A stretch of DNA of 64,000 bases from Coprinellus micaceus (GCA_951394405.1 OX596334.1:4092001-4156000), one strand, 5' to 3'. Counted from the first letter of the stretch, positions 1-11,571 are shown. Made by a program: numbers and translations. Notes: generated by a model not told the origin, from the letters alone.

Positions 1-99
1 TCCCCGGAGAACGCTCCCGAAACCGTGCTAGGACCCCCCATTATGCTGAGCTATGTTCGATCCAAAATCGCCATTTTCGGCCATTTTCGCACCTCCATT

Positions 100-720
100 T
101 CAGGCCGGCTTCCGTCCGCATTGGGATCGGGGGTACCATTTTTTGCCCATTTTCGTCCGCACCGCGGATGATACCTCCCAGGGCGCTTATCCGTCCGCAC
201 GGGCCCAAAAATCGCGTTCAAAGCAGATTCAGGGTATTAAAATAGGTAGATACTGTACTATATCACACAACGACCAAGTATAAAGGCTGAAACTTCGAAA
301 TAATGGTGGAGGAAGGGAGGGGTAATGAAACGAGCTGCAACCACACGGTCGCTCTAATCTCGCTTGCGGTTCACAACCCAAATGCTATCGTCCGACCATC
401 TCCAAAAGACGAAATTTAGGCACTGGAGGGCACTGGGCGGCACTCCAGAGTGATCCCCTCAAAAATGGTGACGACGGTGAGGCCCGCCCAGGTTGCCTAG
501 GCCCGTTCCTCGCCCTCAGATTTCGTCCGCATGGGATCGGACATCGCTACCGACTAGGGTTGTTTCGCCGCACAAAAGATCGGACCTGCGTGCCAAATTT
601 TTCATTTTCGTCCGCACAAAAATCGGACCTGGGGGGTCCAATTGGGGCCATTTTCGTCCGCACTGGGATCGGACCTACATAGGGATAATGGGGGGTCCTA
701 CCGTGCTCGCATACGTCCGG
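100..720. repeat. Degenerate short dispersed repeat (TCCGCAC / GGATCGGA motif)
   Basis: The word 'TTTTCGTCCGCAC', often followed by 'GGGATCGGA', recurs in varied spacing near 110-160, 190-210, 525-545, 605-630 and 650-675. Between the copies there is no convincing gene, and the open frames here run through the repeat itself. The arrangement fits a decayed minisatellite-like or element-end repeat. No function can be read from it. Confidence 0.45.
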
Positions 721-764
721 AACGAGCGGCCCGCGCAGAACATATTCGCTCTATGTGTGGCCAG

Positions 765-1240
765 AGAAGCGGAGGCGCACCTGGACGAGGTCATCACTGC
801 GTTCGTGCTCCTAGAGCACAGAATGCAAATGGAGACTAAAGCTGCGGTTGGGGATGGCACGATGCTCCTTTCTGCGCAAACTCAGGCGTACTAGGTATAT
901 GTGTACCCGAAGCAAAGATGTTGGTTCAGTGTCAGGTTGTAGCTATTGGCGGCGCTTGGGAGTGAGGCCAGTGCTTCATAGGTTAGATGCTGTCAATCGG
1001 TCGCTGCATGTCATCCACAGCTCTCCCTAGAGACTACGTCTAAGACCGCACTCCAGCACCTATGTCCGGGATGAGTGACCCGTGCAGCACCTATTTCCCT
1101 CCATGTAGCCGGAGAAGTAGAGGGTCACCTCAACGAGATCATCACCGCGTTCGCAGCCCTGCAGCACAGAATGCAGATGGAGACTAAAACTGCGGTTGGA
1201 GATATTAAGATGGTCTTTGTTGCAGAGACGTAGGCTTGGT
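765..1240 (+). repeat. Two direct copies of a ~110-bp segment
   Basis: Positions about 765-865 and 1105-1215 are diverged direct copies; both contain 'CAGAATGCA.ATGGAGACTAAA.CTGCGGTTGG'. A third, shorter copy lies at about 21125-21210. In one frame they read like a short peptide (AHL-[DN]-E-x-[IV]-TAF...LLEHRMQMETK), so they may be scraps of a coding exon. No whole gene is visible around any copy. Confidence 0.5.
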
Positions 1241-1449
1241 AACTATACACGGTGGAAGGGGTGTTGCTTCGGCACCATGTACCATGAGATGGGTCGACTG
1301 TGACGGTCAGTTTTGAGATTCGACAGTGGGCCTTGTTTGTACCCTCCCAAATTCAGACACAGAAGACCAAGTCCTCCCACCTCCCACCGCTCATTGGACC
1401 CTCGGCCAATCTTCCTGGGTCCACCTTGTGACTTGTGGAGTCCACTCCA

Positions 1450-1860
1450 TCTCTGAATGGAAAATCTGAAGGTCCTTGTATTGTCCTCAGCCACTGGAAG
1501 TTTGTCACTGGTCAAGCGGTGACGCCACTCCCAGCATCGTCCCCGTGGCCTGCTCTCGGGCACCTGTGACGTATAACCTGCAGGAGACTCAATCGAGTCT
1601 GAAGCCATCTTGGAGGTCATCGATGGACAGCAGGCTCGTAAGGTGCATATCTTCGCGGACAGTCCTCTGGGCGCCTAATTCCCCCGGTCCATCCTCTGCT
1701 AGGCCGCACGTTCACTTTCTGTAGAGTCCAGCTTGGGATCCTGACAAGGAATGTCACACTCTCTTTATAGGGAAGGCGGCCAAACAGGTCAAGACGGGTC
1801 GGTTGTCACCTCTTCAGCAATCATCCCTTCCGCACTCGATCGGATGCCAGTAGATGGTTC
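1450..1860 (+). pseudogene. Possible decayed RNase H-like retroelement fragment
   Basis: One frame near 1585-1672 reads IESEAILEVIDGQQ followed by ARKVHIFADSPLGA and a stop. This resembles the ESE...IFxDSQAAL part of RNase H domains at the end of fungal LINE-type reverse transcriptases. About 60-120 nt further, a WDPDKE...GKAAKQV stretch could correspond to the 'PGH...GNE.AD..AK.AA' motif, but the match is weak. No reverse transcriptase is present and stops interrupt the frame. This is an inference from motif shape only; it could be chance. Confidence 0.25.
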
Positions 1861-1887
1861 GAAAAATCAATGTAACGCCTCGTGCTA

Positions 1888-4263
1888 CTAATTGGTAAAC
1901 AAAATCCTATAAACCCTAACATGCCACGGCGCTCTCCGTCGTTCAGCTCTCCACTCATTCATCTCCTCTGCCGTCAACCACGACTTCCTGCCCGAGTCCA
2001 GGTCGATATCGTGTGCCCTGTGAGGGAGAGTTCGCTTCCAGGCGTAGCCGCCGATGTAGAAGAGAATCATCACAGGCACGGCGAGGTATGCGGCTGTTAT
2101 ATTTCAGGGAAGACGGGGGCATGGGTAGAGTCAGTTAAGTCACGCGTGCGCGCCGATCGGCGGCGAGGACAGCATTTGTTGGACAAGAGCACTCACCAAA
2201 GAAACTCTCTGCAATCCCGGCCGAAGTTTCTGGTTGTCCATCCAAAGGCCAAATCGCAACATAGAGCTGTGCGATGAGCACAAGAAATATGAGGACGACA
2301 CCGAACCACGATCCCCACTGTCCCCCCAGAGCCCTGAACGGGAGCTCGTCGGTAGAGTGCCCCTGGACCTTCCACGCCCTCCTGAAGCGGATGTGGCACA
2401 GGCAGATCGAGAGCCAGGTGAAGAGGGTTGAAAGTCCAGAGAGGGAGATTAGCCAGTCGACTACACATTGAATTCAGGCAGTAAGTAGATAGTCTTGGAC
2501 GGAAATTGCGACTTACAGACTACAGTCCCGGTAGTCGCGACTCTGAGGAACGCCAGCGGCGCAAAGGCCAAGATAGCCACGACCGACCAAAGCGGTCGGG
2601 ACGATTTATCGACATACGTGAAAATCCTCGGCGCGTACCCTGTCTCAGCGAGGGCCGTCAAGGTTCGAGAGCCCCCATAAACGCACGACAACCCAATAGA
2701 CAGAACCGAGATACAAATTGTAACGTTGACGAAATGATCGAGGCCATTGATACCCGCGTCTTTGAGAGCGATGACGAAAGGGGAGGCGCTGGCATCTGAG
2801 GCCCCGAGGAGTCGAGGTTCGTCGTAGGGAACGAGGAGGCCGATGATGGTGAGGGAGGTGATGTAGATGAGGGTGATGCGCCAGAAGGTGCCCTTGACGG
2901 CGGCGGGCATCGTCTCGCGGGGGTTGGCCGTCTCAGAAGCGGCCAGACCGACGAGCTCGGTTCCAGCTGATGGGAGAGTCAACTCTCTTCGGAGGTAGAG
3001 GACGGGTAGCCGAAGAGGTGGAGAACTCACCGAATGCGAACGCAGCAGTGACAAATACGGCACAGACGCCCTGGAAACCATGAGAAAATGCCCCGGGGTT
3101 CTTCCACATCGATCCACCAATGTAGGTGCTGTATTTTCCGCTGGAAGGGCCGCCTCCGCATATGCAAACTCTAGTAAGAGGGTTCAGAATCATCAGACCT
3201 TATAGGCCATGGTGCATAGTGTAGGGTTGATTAGAGAAAACGTACATTCCAATCAAAACGAACATAACAACCACCAACAATTTGAGGCACGACGACCAGA
3301 ACTCTTCTTCGGCAAAACCAAGTGTACCAAAGACGCTGACGATGACTGAGGGGTCTTTTAGCCACTTGTCTCCAAGATATTCAGATAAAAAGAACGCACT
3401 GATGACTACCCAGAATATCGTAATCCACGCCGATAGGGGTAGGATGTCCATGCCCCAATACTGCACTGTCTGACCAGCCACGACGATCTCAAGAGGGAGC
3501 GTTATAGCCCATTGAAAAACGTAGTTCCATCCCATCGCAAAAGCGAACGATGGATCCAAGAACCGCACGGCGAGTGTGTAGAAGCCCCCGGAGACTGGGT
3601 AGAGGATGGACATTTCTCCGAGCGCCTTTGAGTCACAAAAGAAAACCCATAAGTAAACGATACTCGCGGGGGGTCGTTGGGGTCGTTCGTGCAACATACG
3701 GCATACATACCTGAGTGACATTAATCAACATGGCGCCGATGAGGATCCAAGCAATGAGCACTCCCGCAGGGCCGCCTCTGTTGAGTGCCGCTCCCGAGCC
3801 GACGAAGAGACCAGTCCCGATGGACCCGCCTATGACCCCAGTTTCATCCTTTGAGCGCACATAAGGAAAGGAGGAACATATCGTTTCGGACTCACCGACA
3901 GCGATCATGGTCAAGTGACGGGGCTTCATCTTCTGCTGGAGCATCGGGGAATCCGCAAGGATTTGCTCGAGGTCATGGACGTTCTGAGACCCAGAGACGA
4001 CTTGTCCACTGTTCAGCCCAATAATGAGTAAAAGTCGATCCTGGCGACGAGCGAGCGCAAATTGAGGCTAAGAGGAAGCAATGCACCACGCACGCTGTCG
4101 TCCCAGGAGCACGCTTGAAGCTCTCGAAGGTCAGTCCCAAGCGCGTCCACCGAGACTCCTTGTAAGGGTCGTAGAACTCGGTGGTGTGTTGGCCGTTGCC
4201 TTCAGACTTGACGCTACCCGAATCCGGTGCGGCTTTCTCTGTGGGCTCAGCCATGGCTGACAT
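1888..4263 (-). CDS. Amino acid permease, YAT/APC superfamily (8 exons, 613 aa)
   Basis: A plasma-membrane amino acid:proton symporter of the fungal YAT family is read from eight exons (complement): 4094-4263, 3896-4008, 3711-3829, 3246-3625, 3031-3170, 2517-2966, 2197-2460, 1888-2093. Every intron is GT-AG and about 50-110 nt, and the exons sum to a whole number of codons. The hydrophilic N-terminus leads into GGSIGTGLFVGSG, the glycine-rich TM1 motif that binds the substrate backbone in this family. Next come ALGEMS...YPVSGGFYTLA, MGWNYVFQWAITLPLE, the E-LVGLAASETANPR motif, and a hydrophilic tail with KSWLTAEEMNEW typical of fungal permeases. The length is usual for the family and no lesion is seen. 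The start is the ATG at 4263; ATG 4254 is equally possible. A frameshifted fragment of a paralogue lies near 58.6 kb. The substrate cannot be told. Confidence 0.9.
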
Positions 4264-4339
4264 CCAATCTTGAGGGAATGTCGTCGGGGAATCCTTTCCC
4301 GAGTCTGTCTCCCCTCCAGGAGGCTTATAGGTGCTTTAC

Positions 4340-5190
4340 AGCACCCTTGGAACCCATCAAAATAACACCTCGTGAGGTCCAGGACGATAACGAAGATGCC
4401 AGTGGGAACCAACCTCTGGGGAATTGGCTGGAAGAGGAAACCGGTGGTGATTATCAGTAAGTCGTGGATAGAATGGAAGAATAAGTAGGAAAATAACTTA
4501 CCTTGCCCTAACTGCAGGATTGCTGTACCGAAAGCTCTGAACGCCGCCAAATACTTAGCTAGCACGACTCATCAAGGGTGGGCAACGTTGCGTGTCCTGC
4601 CGTGGCCAACCATTCAAGTACAGATAGTTTAGGTGGGTGCCTCCCATGCCTCCCATGCCTCCCATGCCTCCCATGCCGTGCGATAACAAGACGGCTTTCC
4701 AAAATGAGGGTGCAAGTTTTGCTATATATATCAGTTTGAACCGACCCCGTTGATCAACAATACATATAGAAGACGTAACAAACCTGCTTCGACTCCACTG
4801 TTGTTGAAGCCGGCCCATCGGCCATCCATCCATAAGGCGGGTCCAAGGGGCGAGGTTGGCGCACTGTCCCTCAACGGTAGGTCGACAGTGTTGTCAATAA
4901 ATGATGCTGGGAACGTGATGACAGCGCCTCCTGCACTTCTGAGCACAGGTTCAGGTACTCCTAAAACAGCATTACCGAACGTTACCGGCGGTGTGGGGCC
5001 TTGTGAACGAAGTTCTACGCGTTCGGGATGCCAAACCCCCCATATGATTCGTGAAGTACAAGCGAGATCTTCCATTACCCTGGGATGGAGACGCCTCGCG
5101 ATGAGGTATGCGTCAAGATGGTTGCATCTAAGTGGATACAAGTCATTAGGTATATACACGACACATAGTACGAGCCGGGCACACATACCG
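4340..5190 (-). other. Unrecognised minus-strand open frames upstream of the permease
   Basis: The minus frame 4731-5186 is open for 151 codons. Its internal part (WHPERVELRSQGPTPPV ... LGVPEPVLRSAGGAVITF) looks more like protein than the overlapping plus-strand frame 4750-5307. A possible donor (GTTTGT, about 4782) and downstream open pieces suggest more exons down to about 4350, where LVPTGIFVIVLDLTR is read after a CAG acceptor. A diverged copy of this last segment is at about 10545-10690. I cannot assign a family. It may be a decayed gene or the 5' region of the permease. Confidence 0.3.
4637..4677. repeat. Minisatellite, 9-bp unit (CCTCCCATG)
   Basis: CCTCCCATG is repeated four to five times in tandem. 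On the minus strand it would read Gly-Met-Gly repeats. It lies in non-coding or decayed sequence. Confidence 0.9.
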
Positions 5191-5294
5191 AGGTGTCCAA
5201 AATACTACGCTCCACGATGCCTAAAGGCCAGATCTAGCGACTGCTCAACCAGCCTCTACATCTATTGTGTTGGCCCTTTGTACTTTCCATCCAT

Positions 5295-5398
5295 GTGGGA
5301 GCCATGAGGGTGAAAGAGCTCAAGGATAGGGTCATCGATGTGGGTTGAGGTACGGGAGGTAGAGCTGCGGTGAAGGTAGAAACGGAACCTCTTCGGTC
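5295..5398. repeat. Dispersed repeat 'P', copy 1
   Basis: The segment beginning GGGAGCCATGAGGGTGAAAG and ending near GGAACCTCTTCGGT recurs at about 12170-12305, 58705-58830 and 63890-63990 with related sequence. Two copies sit next to eL37 pseudogenes, one just upstream of gene D and this one directly against the NACHT relic. It probably derives from the 5' flank of the duplicated eL37 gene. Confidence 0.65.
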
Positions 5399-5640
5399 AG
5401 CGTTGTCCGGGAGGCGAAGAAACCGCTCAATACACCCTGGCCTAGGTGAAGCCCCACATTCAGAGCTCGCCTTGTTCATTTACGGAGTTGCAGGATTAGG
5501 GAAGTCTACACTCGCTAGCCATCTCGCCCATGGTCTCCATGCTGCTGGTCAGCTTGCAGCTTCCGTGTTTCTCAGCGGCATACCCACCGAGGCCCGAGGT
5601 CCAGAGGGCGTCGTGATGTTAGCGGCGGAGGAACGAGGTA
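5398..5640 (+). pseudogene. NACHT-domain relic of a fifth NLR gene (Walker A retained)
   Basis: The frame from about 5455 reads SELALFIYGVAGLGKST, a Walker A motif matching genes A-D, then LASHLAHGLHAAGQLAASV and GIPTEARGPEGVV. Just upstream, the expected EGSRE-TVQYALTWGED segment is present, but a one-base loss near 5438-5442 shifts the frame between 'ACCCTGGCC' and 'GGTGAAG'. Similarity stops near 5640, and Walker B and all later domains are missing. The matching C-terminal TPR end appears at about 7794-7990 behind an unrelated 1.7-kb repeat, so this is the head of a broken NACHT-TPR gene. No leader or motif exon is seen upstream. Confidence 0.85.
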
Positions 5641-5974
5641 GGCGGGCACTCACCAAAGTATCCACACCGAAATACCCGACGGGTATGGCCCATCGGAGTC
5701 TCCCCCCTTCGCATTTTGTACCCCCCTACCACTCATGGGATCGTCACGATCCGGTCCATTGAGAGAGCATGACCGAATTGGAAATTTCCTCGGAAGGGAA
5801 AGGAACGGGAGGGCCCGGCGTGGTAGACGAGACTCGGGGATCTCGTGAGGTACGGCCGTGTGGCGGGCATCGAGTTGTTTGGAGCGCAGGGTTAGTCGAT
5901 ACTGGTTGGTGAGCCTGAGGCGCGTTTCAGGGGCACTTCCGAATCAGACTCGGGGCTTTGTCGGAAATTGATCG

Positions 5975-7683
5975 GATGTCAACGACCCAGAACAGGATAA
6001 GCCCCTGACCAGACCAAGCTCTCCTCTTGACTTCTACCTCCACGAGGGACGCCCGCCTACCACGACAGGAGAATTACAGTGTCTCCCCACCTCTCACACT
6101 GATTAACGTGCTTAGAAACCCAACAGTTAGTTCGACGCTCTTCGTTCCGCATCGACACGTCCACAGGTGGAATATCGACTGCAGCCTTCAAGAATGCAGA
6201 GAGACACCCAAGGGACGCCACAACTGGGAGCGAATAGTGGCGAGGATTCTGTTACCCTTCGCCTCAGTGTAGCGGGTCATGACGCGGAGAAGATAGGGAG
6301 CAGAAAGGAGTAGCGCGGGGGTCGACAAGAGGGCGCAAAACGACCTTCGCCTCAAACCTGAGGTTGCGAATCCTCGACTTCGGTCGCCAAGCCGGTCATG
6401 ACGTGCATCTCAGACCATGACATAGCCTTCTCCGCCCATTTCGATGTTACCCCGGTCTACCACGCTCAAGCACCCATGTCAACAAGGCGCGGCTGGACGA
6501 TGGCGATCTCTCCTACCGTTCGACCGACTCTGCGTGTGAACAGCGCCCGCTCTTCATCGCCCTTCAACCTATAAACGGTCTGTCAAGGCGTCGCTTCCGC
6601 CCACAATCAATATCGGCTACAAGGATTGCAATACTATTTGGTCGCTCCCCTCAATTCAGTCAGCATACGGCCCAGGACCTCAACAGCTCCCACTGCCCAG
6701 CGACCTCTGGAACGAGGTCAATGGTCGCAAGGGGTCAGCTAACTCCGGAGGAACCGTACGTCTCTCTACACTCCTGGAAGCGGCGCAGCAACTGATATAT
6801 GCTTCTCTTCGCAGGGATACTACGCACTTGCGCGTTACCCATGCCATCTGTGTGTTGTCGAGTGAAGGATCGGAGGACGAGAGTAATTGTCATCACTGGA
6901 CCACAGGGTTGAGGGCGAGAAACGGATGGCGAGACCTGTTTCATGTGAATGTATCCCCAGCATACGAATCCTCTCCCCGACACTACCCTCTGCCAATGTA
7001 GCCATCGTTGACACTCGAAGTCCTGGCCTTCCCACAATTAAAGCTTCGAGGCTCTCGAGACACCTTCCCTATCTCGTTAGCAATGAGACGAGGAAATCTA
7101 CCAGCGTTGGCGTTGCGCGTGGATGGTCATCCTGGTATGAAGCTGGGCTAGTGGGCATGCAAACGGCTGAGAAACGCGAAAACCACGACATGGAAGATCG
7201 AGGGTTGTTTCGTCCCGCTTCTGTCGACCGTTCCCTCGGATAACCTCACACACGTCCTCAGGCCCTCCACCAAGCCAGCCATTACGACTAATTCTCCATT
7301 CATCCTTCGAATTCGAGCTCTTCGGCCGCCTAAGTCGTCATATGCTCGACCTTCTGTACCTGCCCACCCATTCGGCGACTTTCACTTCGCTCATCCCGCG
7401 GCGAGTAGCACTAGAAGCGGTCTCATACACGGGTGAATATGTCGCCGGCCATAACCAGTACCGTCTCTCCCCGATCAAGAACCATCTGGTGCGTGGTAGA
7501 GGACGTCGTTTCATGTTAGGGTGGAATCCCCCAGCGTATACAACTCGAGGGGAGGGGAGAACGAGAGGTGCTAGGGCTGGGGGCGTACCCAGAGTACAGC
7601 AGGAGGCTTTCATCGGGGGATGGTTCATGTCAGCTTGCGATAAGTCTTGAATGTCAGGGCTCCTGGCATCATTCGTGAGGTGC
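5975..7683. repeat. ~1.65-kb dispersed repeat 'E', copy 1
   Basis: This segment is a diverged direct copy of 12325-13925. Shared landmarks are GGATAAGCCCC with TCTCTTGACTTC at the left end, 'TTCGGTCGCCA' in the middle, and GAGTACAGCA...CATCATT at the right end. It separates the NACHT head (to 5640) from the TPR tail (from 7794) of the relic. No open frame is conserved between the two copies and no terminal inverted repeat was found by eye, so it is either a decayed non-autonomous element or part of a larger duplication. Confidence 0.6.
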
Positions 7684-7793
7684 GAGGAGCTTATTCGCTA
7701 TGGCCCTGCGGTTTCAACCTGGAGGCTTGATGAATCTCTTCGATTCGGGCGGGAGGCCACCTTGCTCGCACCGTCACCAACCCGTCCTCAGCG

Positions 7794-7990
7794 GTGGGAG
7801 TTCTTGATGGACTTCTCCACCATCCTCGATTGCGCTCAGGGGCGCCGACGAGCTTGAGGACGCCGTCTCGGTTTGGGACGAGGCTTTCTCGTTATGCCCG
7901 CCAAATCATTACCGTCGCCCCAGACTCCTCACCCTCCAGTCCAAGCTGGCTGAGGCCCAGTCCTCGCCCTCACCTCCCCATGGTCTTCTA
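7794..7990 (+). pseudogene. C-terminal TPR remnant of the broken NLR gene
   Basis: The frame near 7848-7975 reads DELEDAVSVWDEAFSLCPPNH followed by RRPRLLTLQSKLAEAQ. This matches the last TPR unit and C-terminus of gene B (ELEEAISVCEEALSLCPPNH, LRPKLLRLQ, LAEAQ). It carries point changes, and the frame runs on past the usual stop. Together with 5398-5640 it brackets the remains of a fifth NACHT-TPR gene. Confidence 0.85.
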
Positions 7991-8135
7991 TCCCACACGT
8001 TGTGCACCGCGGACCATTACCCGCAATTCTTTTTTGCCCCGTCTTCACCCTCACCTCCCCTACGACGTTCTCACACGTTCTGCACCGCTTACTACTACGA
8101 TTGCCGGTATTTTTTACCCCCTTCAATGGCCCTCT
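7965..8135 (+). repeat. 3'-flank repeat units (two copies, ~80-95 bp)
   Basis: Two diverged units contain CACACGTT.TGCACCGC followed by a T-run, TTGCCCC and CCTCACCTCCCC. The same unit occurs four times just after gene B (31652-31985) and once after gene D (about 62620-62705), so it marks the 3' flank of this NLR family. Confidence 0.65.
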
Positions 8136-8349
8136 TCGGCGTCAGTAGGCTCTTTGTGAGGTAAGTCGATTCAACTGTCATTCTAACTGGCCCAACGCCC
8201 ACATCTCGGTGCATGTCTGCTTGCATATCCGGCCCTCGCCGCATAACTGCTGCACAGATGCGCCCGTTGTGCCGCACAGGCGGTGCCGCTATGCGACGCT
8301 ATGCGCACACCACGCATTTATTCTACCTGAATGCTAAGTGAATGCTGCG

Positions 8350-9449
8350 TCATGTGCACATGCTGGGCATATCATCCACAAATGATATCGACTTTTTTTT
8401 ATGATGCACTGTGAACCCACCCACGACACTCATTGTCACGATCGATCGTGTGTCCCACTTGTTCTTGTTGAGGACGATGATGGATATTACAGTCGAGATT
8501 AAACCTGTGAGTGCGTTGAAGAACCCGGGTCTAAGTTTCCGAGATGAGTGCGCGATTTAAAAGAAGGACGGGTGAAGCGCTCACATGAAGATCTTCTGCA
8601 TAATCCAGATGTAGTTCCCTCGCCATTGCCACCACAAGATAAACATTCCCAATAATCCAACTCCAGAGACGCCCCCTCCAATGTAAAGCCTAGAACGGAT
8701 ATCCCAATAAGAACAGATCCTCACATAGTCAAGACGCCAAAGAGAGAGAACGCACAAGTTTGCATGGCTAATCACCAGCTTCCACGCCTTCCTGAGCTCC
8801 TCGTTCGAAGGGTCGACTTTAGCAATGAAGTCCGGGATCGACTTCGTCAGGGCCTGCGGCATAACCACAAACCCTGCCAGGAGGAGCCAACAGAATCCAA
8901 TCGCAAAGGCCTCATGTATCCAATGAATATGGTCGAGCGCCATGAGCATATTCACGTACGCTGTCTGTACGTCAGCCACCGACGTTGCCGTTGACGAAGC
9001 CGAGTGCATGGACCTGGTGTCTCCAGGCGTGACCCGTCGGCGTTGGAGTACCCGGGGCGAGTTTGAAGGTCGGAGCGTCGCAACACCTGGGCCTCCCTTC
9101 CCCCCACGTACCCCGGGGGCTCTGTGCGACCCCTACTCGAGTTCCAATCGTTTCCAGCGGCCCCAGCGTTCAAGAACGTGAGGGATGGCTCCTTGCGCAC
9201 GTGAGGGGGTGGTATACTACGACCATTAACTTCTCCTGGGAGATTTCGGAACTGGGGTGCCGGTGAAGGGTACTGGAAACCACCGTGGTGTTGGAAGGGA
9301 TGGCCCGGGGGGCAGGGCTGGATCCGATCTGCCTGAAGGGACATAGGTGGGTAGGCGCAACCCCTGGTTGGCTGCAACGGCCGTGTGTTGTACGGATTGA
9401 AAGGGATATTCGAACCGCCGCCGGCATATGAAGTAGGAGCATAAGTCAT
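8350..9449 (-). CDS. Predicted four-span membrane protein with Pro-rich N-terminus (267 aa)
   Basis: Four exons (complement 9137-9449, 8756-8960, 8585-8689, 8350-8530) join with matching phases and GT-AG introns to give 268 codons including the stop. The first about 105 residues are soluble and rich in Pro, Gln and Gly (FNPYNTRPLQP, GGFQYPSPAP). Membrane spans follow at HEAFAIGFCWLLLAGFVVM, SGVGLLGMFILWWQW, PGFFNALTGLISTVISIIVL and SIVTMSVVGGFTV. The last span looks short and is followed by a run of lysines encoded by an A-tract, so the C-terminus may be truncated. The layout resembles small four-span proteins common in Agaricomycetes; I cannot give a function. The acceptor at 8531 (CTTAG) was chosen because it restores the PGFFNALTG reading. 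Confidence 0.6.
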
Positions 9450-9499
9450 CGTAGTTCCTCCTCACAGAAGAGGCTATGGAGAAGGAAAGGCAGGGGCGC

Positions 9500-10530
9500 C
9501 TAGGCTTTTCTTTGCATTGAAAGTCCTCATCCCCTATATTTGCAGGTCGTTCGAGCGAACGGGACGATCGGAAGGGATCGATCAAGCCTTGGTGGGACAG
9601 TTGGTGTAGAAGGAGGTATTCCGAAGCACTTAAAAACGGCCGTGAACGCAGTTCGCAACGTTAAGCGTGATCACGAGAAGTGTTCAGCGCCGGGAGAAGG
9701 TGTTGACTTTGGATAGCGACAATTGACTTGTAGCATCTCGTCGTGAGTAGAGCGGCTCTGGAGGAAGGGTTTGATTGGCCCACCATTTAACGACCTGGAA
9801 TGAGCGGCAGATGCAGTGGCGAGGGGCTGTTATGCTGTTTGGGCGGCGGGCGCTTAAAATGACAGGTTACGAAGTCACCACCGCGACCGTTGGGTGGGCT
9901 CGACCTCTAACTCCACTCTACATGTGCGGCAAGTTATGACTAGGTCCAGAATGTCTACCTGGTCGAGCTATATTGGACTTCATGACCGGATGAGTGGTTA
10001 CGCAAACGCAGGATCCGCGACCAAGGTATGCACGCGGGTATGGAGCCACCGTTGATCTATCATGATACAGTCTCGATCCGCCAACCCAATCAGTCGCGAG
10101 GACATTGAGGGGACCAAAGGATTGCCACCTTGGGGGATCCCGAAAGATGCGGAAGTAGTTAGACATGCTCTGTGGGCGACTGAACTCTGGGTGGCGTTCC
10201 TGAAGATTTTCTTCGACTACCTGATCAAACCAAAGGTCGTCGGCGGAGCTTCTTGAAGGCGAGTGCCACTGGTTCGAGATAACCAAATAGCGGAAACCCG
10301 AACGGCGCCTCACGGTGCTTAATCCGGCGCAATTGTAATGCTTGAGAGGGTGAGTTACCGTGCCCCAGCGTACAGAGGGGTACACTAACCGGGGAGGTTC
10401 CTAGGAGCCTTTGAGGCCGACACAGTGCACATTCCCCCTCGAGAGTCTATGTCTCCCAAGCGCCCGTGGGCAGTAGGGCATGAGAACGCCAAGGCTGTCG
10501 AAATTCCGACGTTTAGTCCAGTGATTGGAA
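9500..10530. other. No recognisable gene; one long open frame on the minus strand
   Basis: A 155-codon minus frame (9918-10385) and a 64-codon plus frame (10062-10256) overlap, and neither matches a family I know. The minus frame has a soluble composition with LWFDQVVEENLQERHPEF in the middle. The rest of the stretch shows no repeat shared with other parts of the window. Coding status is undecided. Confidence 0.25.
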
Positions 10531-10539
10531 TCTGGGCAA

Positions 10540-11480
10540 AGGGGAGGTCGTAGGTACTTCACAGCACTGTTGAAACCCATCAAGAATACCTCATGGGTCG
10601 GCGACGATAAAGAAGATGCCAGTGAGAACCAGGCTCTGGAAAATCGGCTAGAAGAGGAAACCAGTAGTGATTATCGTTAAGTCAGCGAGCCTAACCCGAA
10701 GGGGCCACCCAAAAATTCTTGGTAGTAAAAGGATGAGAGTACGTACGAAGTAAACTACGCCACCCCCACTCATAGCATGATCTCCGTTGTGGTAGACTTG
10801 AATCATGCCTCACAGTCTCCCAAGATAATCAACTTGAAGCAGAGATTAGTACACCCCCCGAAGCAACACCTCAGTTTCTCCGCGCACTCGAATCACCGCT
10901 GAGACCTCACAGAAGCAACAGCAATCCTTCACCCTGTCTCCTGTCTTCCATCTCGAATTTCTCCCGTCGGGCAGGGAGCGAGATCTCAAGGGTAAAAAGT
11001 TGTACATGTGTGCTCCGAACGAAGCTTCACGAGCAGAATCGCGTGTTCCAGACGATAGACAAGCTGTTTACCAACTCGGAAGAGGGTGATGATCAAAGGG
11101 CCAGGGATTGAGTTGTCGTAATGCGACATCGCCACATCCTGGGAGGGAGAGTAAATAAATCCCAAACAAACAGACAAATAGACGCCCAGGCCACCAACAT
11201 CCACAGTGATCCACTCAACCTTCTCTAGGTGCCGCCGGAAGACGAGAAGCGGGGGGTGTTCGTTATTTAGTTCGTAGGGATTAAGATCTAACGTTTCGTT
11301 ACCAAACACCCCGAACACGACGAAGATGGTTGACCAAAGCACGCCCAGGACCCAAGGAACGCGACCAATTCACAGGCTGCTGCTCGTGAGGTGCTTTTGG
11401 CGACCTTGAGTCCTGGGATCGCCTTCCTAACACACCCTGGAAGAAGTATGTTGATGCGTGGAGTCCATACGCATATTGGT
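10540..11480 (-). pseudogene. Decayed duplicate block downstream of eL37 copy 1
   Basis: This minus-strand block recurs in fragments at 15440-16027 and 21300-23130. A possible first exon MSGGGVVYF with donor GTACGT is near 10740-10770; its counterpart near 21350-21385 reads MSAGGVFTW. A hydrophobic reading GLGVYLSVCLGFIYSP lies near 11135-11210, and the neighbouring 'AGACGCCC' region repeats at 15630 and 22565. Stops and frame changes interrupt each copy. A segment at 10545-10690 also matches 4340-4470. It looks like the neighbour of the duplicated eL37 gene, now decayed; no family can be assigned. Confidence 0.4.
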
Positions 11481-11571
11481 TGTATTTCGGCAGGCAGGCG
11501 GGATGGACATGGGATGGGTACGTGAAGTCTGGTCTGTGACAATTCGGCGAAGGAAACGGGGGTTGTAACAT

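Noticed and set aside
4750..5307. 185-codon plus frame
   Set aside because: Low-complexity, Ser/Arg/Pro-rich composition; the overlapping minus frame looks more protein-like.
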